Shown: positions 42,998-51,715 of the stretch, in pieces | How positions within the stretch are numbered: the stretch's first letter is position 1 | Layout: each line of letters opens with the position of its first letter | Assembly: GCA_021155195.1 (NCBI GenBank) | Contig: JAJNPV010000049.1 | Coordinates: forward strand, 1-64,000 | DNA from: Ohtaekwangia sp. | GTDB lineage: Bacteria; Bacteroidota; Bacteroidia; Cytophagales; Cyclobacteriaceae | Reading direction: 5' to 3' | Length of the DNA: 64,000 nt | The notes under the pieces: generated by a model | The model's input: only the letters and a program-made list of their open reading frames with translations | Told to the model about the DNA's origin: nothing | Databases searched by the model: none | Program-made: the position numbers and the translations under genes

Positions 42998-44077
42998 TCA
43001 CTTTATTGTTTCTATTAAGTCATCAATAGCTAACTGAAGCGGCATTCTTGTCTCCTGATTAAGCTGAGTAAAACCATTATATCCTTTTACGTCAATCATT
43101 GCCCTTGCTAAATCAAACTCTGATTGCTTTTGCATCAATGAAATCCCATTGGTCTTCAACCGTTCGGCAAGATACTCTTGTTCGGTTTGTCCTGGTGTTG
43201 GAATAAAAATTATTTGCTTCTTTCCGAGCACCGATAAATCCATAATAGTGCTGTAGCCACTTCGGGAAACAATAACTCCAGCCCTTTGGATCAGTTTATT
43301 TAATTCAATTGCACCAAGGTGATTGATCAACTTTATGTTTTGATGACTTCTCTCTTCACCTTTCGGTACCCCTCTTACAATTATGCATTCTTTGTTCTGT
43401 TTCTCCATTTCCTTAACAAGAAACTCTTCAAACGCAGCGCGTTGTGGTTCAGGTCCTGATACTATACCTACAATGAGGTTTTCATCTTCGTTAACTTGAT
43501 GAAGCTTAAAACGGGAAAGCACGCCTATGAATCGAACGTTTAAACTCTTTGGTTCTGTTAACCTTCCTGTGACAGTATTGGAAGTAAAATCCGGAACCCA
43601 GCAAGCACTGAACTTCCTAATTTGACGATGGTTAAAATAGTTTATGAAGCCACTCAACCAAGACAAATATTGTGGCATCTGTAAATTCAACTGATGCGTA
43701 ATTAGCACGCCAGGAATTTCTTTCGACCAACAGCCATATCGATTATCAGAAATAACTGCATCAAACTTATTCTTACTAATTAGTTGTTCAATCTGCTGAT
43801 GTTCAGCTTTTATTGCTTTTAAGAACTTTGGAAGTTGAAAAAGCATGTTAATAATAAAAGGCCTCGTACTGGAATATAAAACATCATATGATGCCAGTTC
43901 ATAGAACTTAAGTTGAGGATATTCTTGTTTTAATAATTCAAGTGATTGTCCATTTCCAGCAATGGAAACGCGGTGTCCTTTTTCAATCAGCGCATTGATT
44001 ACAACGATGCTACGCGTGGCATGACCCAACCCCCAATCGAGCACAGCTACTAAAATATGTTTGGGAGTATTGGACAT
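42998..44077 (-). CDS. Glycosyltransferase, family 28-like
   Basis: 359 residues. N-terminal Gly-rich LGHATRSIVVINALIEKGH and C-terminal SRSGYSTIMDLSVLGKKQIIFIPTPGQTEQ fit the MurG-like (GT28) donor site. The sugar and acceptor are not readable. It is followed downstream by a TatD-like gene and preceded by a polysaccharide deacetylase gene on the same strand, suggesting envelope glycan work. Confidence 0.85.
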   Translation of the reverse strand: MSNTPKHILVAVLDWGLGHATRSIVVINALIEKGHRVSIAGNGQSLELLKQEYPQLKFYELASYDVLYSSTRPFIINMLFQLPKFLKAIKAEHQQIEQLISKNKFDAVISDNRYGCWSKEIPGVLITHQLNLQMPQYLSWLSGFINYFNHRQIRKFSACWVPDFTSNTVTGRLTEPKSLNVRFIGVLSRFKLHQVNEDENLIVGIVSGPEPQRAAFEEFLVKEMEKQNKECIIVRGVPKGEERSHQNIKLINHLGAIELNKLIQRAGVIVSRSGYSTIMDLSVLGKKQIIFIPTPGQTEQEYLAERLKTNGISLMQKQSEFDLARAMIDVKGYNGFTQLNQETRMPLQLAIDDLIETIK

Positions 44078-44109
44078 TGCACAAAGGTATTACAACCTAT
44101 ACTTAGTCT

Positions 44110-44763
44110 TCAAAGAGCGGAAAAAATATATCCTTCATTCGAAAAGTGTTCCAAGTATTTTGGAAGAACATAACTTAGATTTCGTTCGGCTTTTACACTA
44201 TCGTGAAAAACAACAATGGAGCCCGGTCGCGAAACCCTTAGTGATCCTGCTAAACAATTCTCTTTACTCAACGACTGCCTGTAATCTTGGGTAAGCACAT
44301 CCCACATAATTATTTTGTGAGTCTTCTTAAGTGCTCTAATCTGGTCTTTTGAAATTCTTCCGTATGGTGGACGAAATAATTCACAGTCAACAGTCAACAG
44401 TCGATTGTCAACTGTCAACTTTGGACTGTAGACGGCCATTTGTTCCGCACACAACTCAACGTTTTTGACATAATCCTTTGTTGAGTAATTCCATCCCTTA
44501 AGGTGATTGAAGGTGTGATTACCAATGGAATGACCAGCTGAAATAATTTTTACAAAAACTTCCGGGTGTTTTCTGATATTATCGCCAATGCAAAAGAAAG
44601 TTGCTTTAGCATTAAACTTTGCCAATGTCTCTAATACAAATTCGGTTGGTCCGGGTATTGGCCCATCATCAAATGTCAGAAAAATTTCTTTTTTGTCGGT
44701 ATTGATTTTCCAGGTTAACTCAGGGAAAATCCAAGGCAAAAAAAAGGGTGTCCGAAAAATCAA
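44110..44763 (-). CDS. Polysaccharide deacetylase family protein
   Basis: 217 residues, NodB fold: LTFDDGPIPG (metal Asp), HSIGNHTFNH (two His ligands), FRPPYG, and IVVFHDS. Such enzymes remove acetyl groups from peptidoglycan or chitin-like sugars. There is no signal peptide in the visible start, though the first residues are hydrophobic. Residues around SPKLTVDNRLLTVDCEL are coded by a 7-base tandem repeat (separate entry), a small in-frame insertion. Confidence 0.87.
   Translation of the reverse strand: MIFRTPFFLPWIFPELTWKINTDKKEIFLTFDDGPIPGPTEFVLETLAKFNAKATFFCIGDNIRKHPEVFVKIISAGHSIGNHTFNHLKGWNYSTKDYVKNVELCAEQMAVYSPKLTVDNRLLTVDCELFRPPYGRISKDQIRALKKTHKIIMWDVLTQDYRQSLSKENCLAGSLRVSRPGSIVVFHDSVKAERNLSYVLPKYLEHFSNEGYIFSAL
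44385..44433. repeat. Tandem 7-base repeat inside the deacetylase gene
   Basis: Seven consecutive 7-base units: agtcaac, agtcaac, agtcgat, tgtcaac, tgtcaac, tttggac, tgtagac. Because 49 bases keep the frame only with the flanking codon, the repeat is translated as a 7-residue pattern LTVD(N/C)(R/E)L twice. It appears to be an in-gene copy of the heptamer repeats found at three intergenic loci in this window. Confidence 0.7.
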
Positions 44764-44778
44764 GGCTCATTATTTGAA

Positions 44779-45996
44779 TTATTCAACCCTACAGGTTAGC
44801 ATGGTTATATCATCGCGGTAGCTATTCGCACCCTTAAAGCCATCCAGTCCTACAATGATATCCTGATGAATAGTTTTAATATCCTTGTTACTGTTCTTTT
44901 TAAAATAAGTCATTAAAGCATCAACCCCATATTCTTCACCTGCTTCATTAACAGTTTCGGTCAGTCCATCAGTATAAGCAAACAAGGTGAAATCATCCAA
45001 GTCAGTAATAAAGCCTTCATTTACAAAAGGCAACGGATTCATGGCACCTAATACAGTTGATCCTTCCTCCAGCAAGCGCAGTCCATTCTTTTTATCCATT
45101 AAGATGGGGGCATTATGACCCGCATTCACGTATACCATCGTTTTTAAACTCAAGTCGTAGATGGCTCCAAAGAAGGTAATAAACTTTTCGCCCTTGGTAT
45201 TTTCCATTACCTGGAAATTGAGTGCCTCTACAATCTCCTTCAAGTTAGGAGTTTGACGTAATAGCGTTCGCAACGAAGCCTGAAAGTTAGACATCATTAA
45301 TGCTGCCGGAATTCCCTTGCCACTTACATCGGCCACGCAAATCAAAAACTGATTTTTATTAATCGGAATATAATCATAGTAATCACCCCCAACCAAATCA
45401 TGCGGCAAATAACTGGCTTCCATTTTTAAACGCTCAGTAAATGGCAACCTTTCGGGAAACAAAAATTGTTGCACGTCACTGGCGATCTCTAACTCTTTTC
45501 TAAAGGCTTCTTGCTCCAGTTGTTTTCGAGCTAGCTTTTTATTTTCAATCGCGACAATAATAATATTACTCAGTGCCTGAATGAATTTTATACTTTCATC
45601 GCGATCATGATCTGTATTATCCGTAAGGCCACCCACAAAGATCAATGCAAGCGTATCCGATTTATGAGCTACCGGAATTACCAGATCAAACTCATGAAAG
45701 GCGCAATCTTCAAACTCATCCATACGATGGATATTCTTAATGAGTTTAAAGCGATCATCTAATTTAAGCTTTTGAAAATTATTTTTTGTTCCAAAATTTA
45801 CTTTGCAATTCCATGCCTGATCCAACACGAAAAGAGCCAACTTCTTGATATTCAGATTTGAGCGCAGGGTGAAGTTGAAAATCTTGTAGAGTGACTCTTC
45901 CGGCACATTGTTGTTGATCGACTGCGTGATCTCCAACAAGGAGTTGAGTTCCAACTCTTTCCGTTCAACCTGCTTTCTTAATTCTAGTTCGCCCAT
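44779..45996 (-). CDS. GAF-like SpoIIE/PP2C phosphatase, signalling protein
   Basis: 405 residues. N-terminal GAF-like region (about 30-150), a helical linker, and a SpoIIE phosphatase domain (about 185-405, with GGDYYDYIPI, CVADVSGKGIPAALMMS, LFAYTDGLTE). It likely dephosphorylates an anti-sigma or other regulator in response to a sensed signal; partner genes are not adjacent. Confidence 0.92.
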   Translation of the reverse strand: MGELELRKQVERKELELNSLLEITQSINNNVPEESLYKIFNFTLRSNLNIKKLALFVLDQAWNCKVNFGTKNNFQKLKLDDRFKLIKNIHRMDEFEDCAFHEFDLVIPVAHKSDTLALIFVGGLTDNTDHDRDESIKFIQALSNIIIVAIENKKLARKQLEQEAFRKELEIASDVQQFLFPERLPFTERLKMEASYLPHDLVGGDYYDYIPINKNQFLICVADVSGKGIPAALMMSNFQASLRTLLRQTPNLKEIVEALNFQVMENTKGEKFITFFGAIYDLSLKTMVYVNAGHNAPILMDKKNGLRLLEEGSTVLGAMNPLPFVNEGFITDLDDFTLFAYTDGLTETVNEAGEEYGVDALMTYFKKNSNKDIKTIHQDIIVGLDGFKGANSYRDDITMLTCRVE

Positions 45997-46074
45997 ATTG
46001 CTTATCAGGTAAAATTAAGAATAAATGAATAAGACTCGGTATGTTAACAATCTCTTAACGATAAATAGCAGACC

Positions 46075-47175
46075 CTATACTGATCTCCCTTTCCATGTAT
46101 AGATACCAAACTGAGAGAGGATTCCGATGTAAATGACATAGAAAGGATAAATAATTTGAAGGACAATAAAGGCGAGGATTTGAAATCGTTGCTTTAAATA
46201 ATTTGAAACCAAAAAAAGAAAACTAAACTCAATGCAAATTTTTAAGAGGATTAACAAATACAGTTTTACAGAATCTTGCAACACCGCTGTCCCAATCAGG
46301 ATTAGCCAACTGGCTTGAACCAATAGAATATATACAGCCAATGCCCTGGCATAAACCGAATTGTTTGCTTTCCATTTTCCAGCCCAACGAAGTCGTTGTT
46401 GAACAAATTCTTTCATAGAAGAAAGAGGAGTCGTTTCAACCACACAATCCTTTTGAGAAACAACCGCGATGGCTCTGGGATATTTACTGTCAATCTTTCG
46501 CATCAGAAATTCATCATCTCCGGAAGGAATCTCGAAATTTCCTTCATAGCCACGCACCTCTATAAAAGCAGATTTACGAAAAGCCAAGCTTGCTCCATTA
46601 CACATAACCGCTCTGCCCCACCCCATCAATGCAATCCCTGAACCTAACACACTGCTAAATTCCAGCGCTTGCAGCTTCGAAAAAAAAGTTCGATCCGTTT
46701 TTATTTTAACCACACCAATAACAAGCTGGGTATTTTCCTGAAAAGAATTAATCATTCCCTCAATCCAACCGCTTGGTGTTACACAATCCGCATCCGTAGT
46801 TAAAATGATTTCACCTTTAGCAACCTCCACTCCTTGAGTAATTGCTCTCTTCTTCCCAATATGCTGTGAAGAAATTTTGGTGATCTTCAGTGTCGGATAC
46901 TGTTTAATTAATTGAGAAATGATTTCAGGTGTTTTATCCGTAGAGTGATCGTCTACCAAAATGATTTCAAACGTATCTTTAGGATAGGTTTGGCGTACTA
47001 ATGATTCTATCAGATTTGATACGGTACCTTCTTCATTCCGAACGGCAACAACTACGGACACAAAACTCTTCACCGACTTCGCAGGTTCCTTTCCCCCAAT
47101 CTTAATCATGCCAGCGATCAGTAAAAGCATGAAAAGAAAATAACTATTAAAGATTACCAGAAGATAAATCAGCAT
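46075..47175 (-). CDS. Glycosyltransferase family 2
   Basis: 366 residues. Membrane segment at the N-terminus, GT2 domain (VVAVRNEEGTVSNLIESLV, VDDHSTDKTPEI, TTDADCVTP), QQRLRWAGKW and three C-terminal membrane segments. It probably makes or extends a membrane-linked sugar chain. First gene of the glycan region; adjacent to ruvC on the opposite strand. Confidence 0.9.
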   Translation of the reverse strand: MLIYLLVIFNSYFLFMLLLIAGMIKIGGKEPAKSVKSFVSVVVAVRNEEGTVSNLIESLVRQTYPKDTFEIILVDDHSTDKTPEIISQLIKQYPTLKITKISSQHIGKKRAITQGVEVAKGEIILTTDADCVTPSGWIEGMINSFQENTQLVIGVVKIKTDRTFFSKLQALEFSSVLGSGIALMGWGRAVMCNGASLAFRKSAFIEVRGYEGNFEIPSGDDEFLMRKIDSKYPRAIAVVSQKDCVVETTPLSSMKEFVQQRLRWAGKWKANNSVYARALAVYILLVQASWLILIGTAVLQDSVKLYLLILLKICIEFSFLFLVSNYLKQRFQILAFIVLQIIYPFYVIYIGILSQFGIYTWKGRSV

Positions 47176-47201
47176 TGCGCGTTTCTCTGTAAGTTTGGGT
47201 T

Positions 47202-47774
47202 GTGAGCAAAGTTGAGAAAAAAGTAGTGAAGGAAAAGATAATTCTTGGGCTGGATCCTGGAACCAATGTAATGGGTTATGCTATAATCATTGTGCAGTTA
47301 AGTAGGATTAAACTCATTCAGCTTGGAGTTATTCAAATGGGCAAGACAGGGGCACATGAACTTAAGCTTAAAAAGATTTTTGATCGGGTGCTTACCCTTG
47401 TCGATGAATATCACCCCGATGAAGTTGCATTAGAAGCGCCATTTTTTGGAAAGAATGTGCAGTCGATGTTAAAACTTGGCCGGGCGCAGGGTGTAGCCAT
47501 GGCCGCAGCCCTATTCCGTGAAGTACCCATTACCGAATACGCACCCAAAAAAGTAAAACAATCCGTTACCGGAAATGGAAATGCCAGTAAAGAGCAGGTA
47601 GCTAAGATGTTAATGCAAATTTTCAGCATGAAAGAAATGCCCAAACTGCTGGATGCTTCCGATGCACTGGCTGTGGCCGTTTGCCACCACTACCAAAATG
47701 GCATGTTGAAAAGCAAAAGCAAATCGTGGGGTAGTTTTTTGAAGGATAATCCGGGGCGATTGAAATTATCTTAA
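47202..47774 (+). CDS. ruvC: Holliday-junction resolvase RuvC
   Basis: 190 residues. Catalytic acidic residues: Asp in LGLDPGTNVMGYA, Glu in VALEAPFFGKN, and Asp pair in DASDALAVAVCHHY. RuvC cleaves Holliday junctions during repair and recombination. It starts with GTG and its 3' end overlaps the convergent epimerase gene by 9 bases. Confidence 0.95.
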   Translation: MSKVEKKVVKEKIILGLDPGTNVMGYAIIIVQLSRIKLIQLGVIQMGKTGAHELKLKKIFDRVLTLVDEYHPDEVALEAPFFGKNVQSMLKLGRAQGVAMAAALFREVPITEYAPKKVKQSVTGNGNASKEQVAKMLMQIFSMKEMPKLLDASDALAVAVCHHYQNGMLKSKSKSWGSFLKDNPGRLKLS

Positions 47775-48848
47775 TTGTAATAATTGAGATACAATCCTCT
47801 CCGCAGTTCGCCCATCCCACAACTCGGGAATAGCTCCTTTCTTCCACTTTCCATTATTGAGATTTTTTAGTGCACCACTCAAAGCAACAAAGTTATCCCC
47901 TATCATTTCGTTTGTGCCTATGGTAACTGTTTCCGGGCGCTCGGTATTGTTTCTTAAAGTAAGGCAAGGAACACCCAAAACAGTTGTCTCTTCCTGCACC
48001 CCACCTGAATCAGTTATTACTGCTTTTGATTCCTTTATCAAATAAATAAATTCATGATAACTAAGTGGGTCACATGCAATGATGTTATCAGGCTTTTTAG
48101 GTAATGTTAAAAAATTCTTTTGCGTTCGTGGATGAACAGGGAAAATAACAGGTAAACCCACACTATCAATCACTTGCATCCAGTTTGCAAACTTATCAGC
48201 ATCATCCACATTGGAAGGTCGATGCAATGTCAGCACAAGATATTTCTTAGGCTCAACTTTCCATTCAATCCAATTAGCAGGTTTTTTTACCTTCGGCAAT
48301 TGGGTAAGTAATGTGTCGATCATTGTATTCCCAACAAAGAATATCCGATCTCCCTTTACTCCACTCTCTAGAAGGTTTTGATTCGCTACCTCTGAGGTGG
48401 TAAAGAAATAATCGGCCAGGGAATCTGTTACAATCCGGTTAATTTCCTCGGGCATTGTCATGTCAAACGAACGAATGCCACCTTCTACATGGGCAACTTT
48501 GGTGTTTAGTTTCTTAGCCACAATAGTGCAGGCCATAGTGGAGGTAACATCTCCTACCACAACCACAAGATTGGTAGGGTTGGCTAGCAAATCCTTCTCA
48601 AACTCAATCATTATTTTTGCTGTCTGCTCCGCTTGCGTACCAGAACCAGCACCCAGATTGATATCAGGTTGTGGTATTTCCAGCTGCTCAAAAAAGATCT
48701 TACTAAGCTTATCATCATAATGTTGGCCGGTATGAACAAGACGATAGTGAATTGACTTACCTGCCGATTGAGCATTTTCAATTGCCCTGATTATAGGAGC
48801 AATTTTCATAAAGTTAGGACGGGCACCAGCAATCAGGGTAATTTTCAT
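47766..48848 (-). CDS. wecB: UDP-N-acetylglucosamine 2-epimerase (non-hydrolysing)
   Basis: 360 residues. Motifs GARPNFMKIAPI, HTGQHYDDKLS, HVEGGIRSFDMTMPEE, HPRTQ, TDSGGVQEE and TLRNNTERPET are typical. It makes UDP-ManNAc from UDP-GlcNAc for surface polysaccharide. It faces a glycosyltransferase gene on the other strand. Confidence 0.94.
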   Translation of the reverse strand: MKITLIAGARPNFMKIAPIIRAIENAQSAGKSIHYRLVHTGQHYDDKLSKIFFEQLEIPQPDINLGAGSGTQAEQTAKIMIEFEKDLLANPTNLVVVVGDVTSTMACTIVAKKLNTKVAHVEGGIRSFDMTMPEEINRIVTDSLADYFFTTSEVANQNLLESGVKGDRIFFVGNTMIDTLLTQLPKVKKPANWIEWKVEPKKYLVLTLHRPSNVDDADKFANWMQVIDSVGLPVIFPVHPRTQKNFLTLPKKPDNIIACDPLSYHEFIYLIKESKAVITDSGGVQEETTVLGVPCLTLRNNTERPETVTIGTNEMIGDNFVALSGALKNLNNGKWKKGAIPELWDGRTAERIVSQLLQLR

Positions 48849-48905
48849 TTCAAGTTCATTAGGGGTGCAAAATTCCCTTTCTTTGCGAGAAATTAAAATT
48901 TAAAC

Positions 48906-50117
48906 GTGCAAAAGAAGATTTTAATGCTCCTTAACGCCCCTTACCCTGCCGATATCCGGGTTAAGAAGGAATCAGATGCATTACTTAAAGCAGGCTTTGA
49001 AATTCATCTTTTATGCTTACGGAAAAAAGATCAAGTCTCATCTGAGAAATTTGAAGGAATTAACGTTCACCGGATTGATGCCGGAAAAAATAATTACCAA
49101 CTCGCCTTTTGGGATGTAATCATGTCTCTGAACTTTGTTCATCCTAAATTCAAACGGGCAATCAGAAACGTTATCCACGCAGAAAAAATAAATGTAATTC
49201 ATGTTCATGATTTGCCTTTGGCCGGAACTGCATTAAGTCTGAAAAAAGAACTTGACGTAAAAGTGGTGCTTGACATGCACGAAAATTATCCGGAAGCCCT
49301 TCGTACCTGGTTTAAATGGAAAAAGAATCCTATCGTAAGGTTAAAAAATGCGCTATTCATGAATCCGGAACACTGGACAAAGTTTGAGCGCAAAGCATGC
49401 GAAGAATGTGATCAGATTATTGCTGTAGTTGAAGAAATGAAGGAGCGGATAACAAAAGAGCACGCTCTTAATCCGGAAAAAATACACGTTGTTACAAATA
49501 CAGAAGATAAAGATTTCATCAATCAAAAAATTGATTACTCGGTATATGAATCCCTCGCTGGAAAATTTATACTTACGTATTCGGGTGGAGTTGGTCCGCA
49601 TCGTGGTGTGGACACTGCAATTCGTGGAATGAAATACTTGCAGCAAAACAAAAACATCCAACTAGCAATTGTGGGGTTTGGAAGTCCATCCGTGATGAAC
49701 AGTCTTGAGGAATTAGTTAAGGAGCTAGATCTTGATAATGTTCATTTCTTTGGCTATCAACCTTTCTCAAAATTCTTTTCGTACATGTCATTAACTGATG
49801 TGAATATTATCCCACATCAATCGAATGGTCATACCGATAACACAGTCCCCCATAAACTCTTTCAAGGCATGATGGCAGGCAAACCTCTTCTGGTTAGCTC
49901 TTGCGCTCCATTAAAAAGAATAGTAGAGAACTGTCAATCAGGTTTGGTCTTTGAAGCTAACAACCCAAAAGACTTTGCTGATAAAGTGAATGCTCTTTAC
50001 GAAAGCAAAAACGAACGAGATCAATTGGCCAATAATGGCATTAAAGCAACTGTTGATGGTAATTTGAATTGGGAGACAACTCAACATGCACTTATCGATC
50101 TTTACAATTCTATCTAA
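48906..50117 (+). CDS. Glycosyltransferase family 4
   Basis: 403 residues. N-terminal NAPYPADIRVKKE Rossmann domain, C-terminal donor-binding region LTYSGGVGPHRGV, and NTVPHKLFQGMMAGKPLLVSS with the E-x7-E-like acidic end. It transfers a sugar to a growing glycan. First gene of a four-gene run (GT4, methyltransferase, FkbM, flippase), 3 bases before the next gene. Confidence 0.92.
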   Translation: MQKKILMLLNAPYPADIRVKKESDALLKAGFEIHLLCLRKKDQVSSEKFEGINVHRIDAGKNNYQLAFWDVIMSLNFVHPKFKRAIRNVIHAEKINVIHVHDLPLAGTALSLKKELDVKVVLDMHENYPEALRTWFKWKKNPIVRLKNALFMNPEHWTKFERKACEECDQIIAVVEEMKERITKEHALNPEKIHVVTNTEDKDFINQKIDYSVYESLAGKFILTYSGGVGPHRGVDTAIRGMKYLQQNKNIQLAIVGFGSPSVMNSLEELVKELDLDNVHFFGYQPFSKFFSYMSLTDVNIIPHQSNGHTDNTVPHKLFQGMMAGKPLLVSSCAPLKRIVENCQSGLVFEANNPKDFADKVNALYESKNERDQLANNGIKATVDGNLNWETTQHALIDLYNSI

Positions 50118-50120
50118 AAT

Positions 50121-50825
50121 ATGCAATCAGCCTACGATATCGCTCTCTCTTTCTCTACTTCATCCTATCTTAAGAAGAACCTGATTACTCCAAAATCACT
50201 TTCCTTTAATTATCTCGTATATCGATTTGCGCGCCCGCTATTAAAAGTCAGATATAAACTCTTCAAATTGAGAAACCCACAAGTTCCCTGGACAACTCAG
50301 GCCTCAATTAAAACTTTCAGAAGAATACTTACCAAGAACATGATTGGATTTGAATATGGAAGTGGCAATAGTACGGTGTTTTTCGCCAAACATTTAAAAC
50401 ACTTAACAAGTGTAGAGCATAATCAGGACTGGTTTAACATAGTTAAGGGAAATTTAGAAAAACTTGGATTAACCAACGTGGATTATCATTTCATTCCAAT
50501 GGGCAAAAAGGAAGACAAAACGTATTCCTTTTACCAGGATTTTGCATTAACTGAAAGTGATTTTCAGATTCGCACCGAATACCATGATTACTTTTCTTTC
50601 ATAAAAGAATATCCCAACAATCATTTTGATTTTATAATAGTTGATGGCCGAGCCAGAGTGGAATGTTGCCTCAATGCAATCCCTAAGTTAAAATCAAGCG
50701 GAATATTTGTTTTAGATAATTCTGACCGTGCCCGATACAAACCTGTTTTTAAAGTTCTTGAAAACTGGAAAAATGTTACCACAACAACAGGTCTTTTTGA
50801 TACAACGATTTGGTTCAAACCTTAG
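50121..50825 (+). CDS. Class I SAM-dependent methyltransferase-like protein
   Basis: 234 residues. The SAM-binding loop FEYGSGNSTVFFAKH and SVEHNQDW, with IIVDGRARVECCLNA and GIFVLDNSDR, suggest a Rossmann methyltransferase without a clear substrate; related proteins are annotated only as glycan cluster genes. Cotranscribed with the GT4 upstream and FkbM downstream, so likely modifies a glycan. Confidence 0.75.
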   Translation: MQSAYDIALSFSTSSYLKKNLITPKSLSFNYLVYRFARPLLKVRYKLFKLRNPQVPWTTQASIKTFRRILTKNMIGFEYGSGNSTVFFAKHLKHLTSVEHNQDWFNIVKGNLEKLGLTNVDYHFIPMGKKEDKTYSFYQDFALTESDFQIRTEYHDYFSFIKEYPNNHFDFIIVDGRARVECCLNAIPKLKSSGIFVLDNSDRARYKPVFKVLENWKNVTTTTGLFDTTIWFKP

Positions 50826-50829
50826 TATT

Positions 50830-51714
50830 GTGCAGACAGTATATAGAATAATTTATCATCCTGCGCTCAATCCAATTCTACTGTGGATTAATAGATTAAT
50901 TTCACCCATCACGAAATTTCAGCTTCCTCCATCCGGTACTATTAAAATCAAAACCGATGAAGGCGCTCAATTCAAAATGATCACAAACCAAACCAGTTAT
51001 GTTACTAAGTTACTTTATTGGAATGGAGCAAATTCATTTGAATATACTCCGGTATTCAAGAAGTTAGTTACTAGTTGTAACGTGTTTATTGATATTGGAG
51101 CCAACACAGGTTATTATTCTTTAGTAGCTTCTATGATCAATAAAGAGATAGAAGTACATTCTTTTGAACCTGCGCAAGGGCCTCTGCACTATCTCAATAA
51201 AAACGTAATGCTTAACAATCTTGAAAAAAGAATCTCAGTACACCCCATAGCATTATCAGGAAAATCTGGTTCATTGAATTTCTATGAAGTCAGAAATAAA
51301 AAGTATTCTTACCTACCTCATAACTTGGGCGGAGTTGGTAGTTTGGTGCACGATGAATCAAAAACAGCATATTCAGTTAAGACTGAAACGCTCGATTCTT
51401 TCATCAACGAAAAATCCATTTCTACAATTGACCTTATAAAAATTGATACTGAGGGGACTGAAAACCTTATCTTAGAAGGCGCTGAAAAAATAATTAGAAA
51501 ATTTCAACCTATTATTATTTGTGAAACCTTGTTTAATCGGATCGAAAGTAAATTAGAAGCAATCATGAAAAATCATGGGTATCTATTTTTCAATTATAAA
51601 AATAGAAAACTCGAGGAAGTAAGCACACTATTTAGAGAAGCAGACAATGGTGTGAGAGATTGTTTCTTTGTTCCTCTAAGCAAACTTCATTTGATAAAGG
51701 AGTTTATTAAGTGA
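50830..51714 (+). CDS. FkbM-family methyltransferase
   Basis: 294 residues from GTG 50830, in frame and after the previous stop; the longer open frame overlaps the previous gene and is discarded. Motif VFIDIGANTGYYSLVASMINKE, SFEPAQGPLHYLNKNV, and IDLIKIDTEGTENLILEGA match FkbM O-methyltransferases. It probably methylates a sugar hydroxyl of the glycan made here. Confidence 0.9.
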   Translation: MQTVYRIIYHPALNPILLWINRLISPITKFQLPPSGTIKIKTDEGAQFKMITNQTSYVTKLLYWNGANSFEYTPVFKKLVTSCNVFIDIGANTGYYSLVASMINKEIEVHSFEPAQGPLHYLNKNVMLNNLEKRISVHPIALSGKSGSLNFYEVRNKKYSYLPHNLGGVGSLVHDESKTAYSVKTETLDSFINEKSISTIDLIKIDTEGTENLILEGAEKIIRKFQPIIICETLFNRIESKLEAIMKNHGYLFFNYKNRKLEEVSTLFREADNGVRDCFFVPLSKLHLIKEFIK

Positions 51715-51715
51715 T

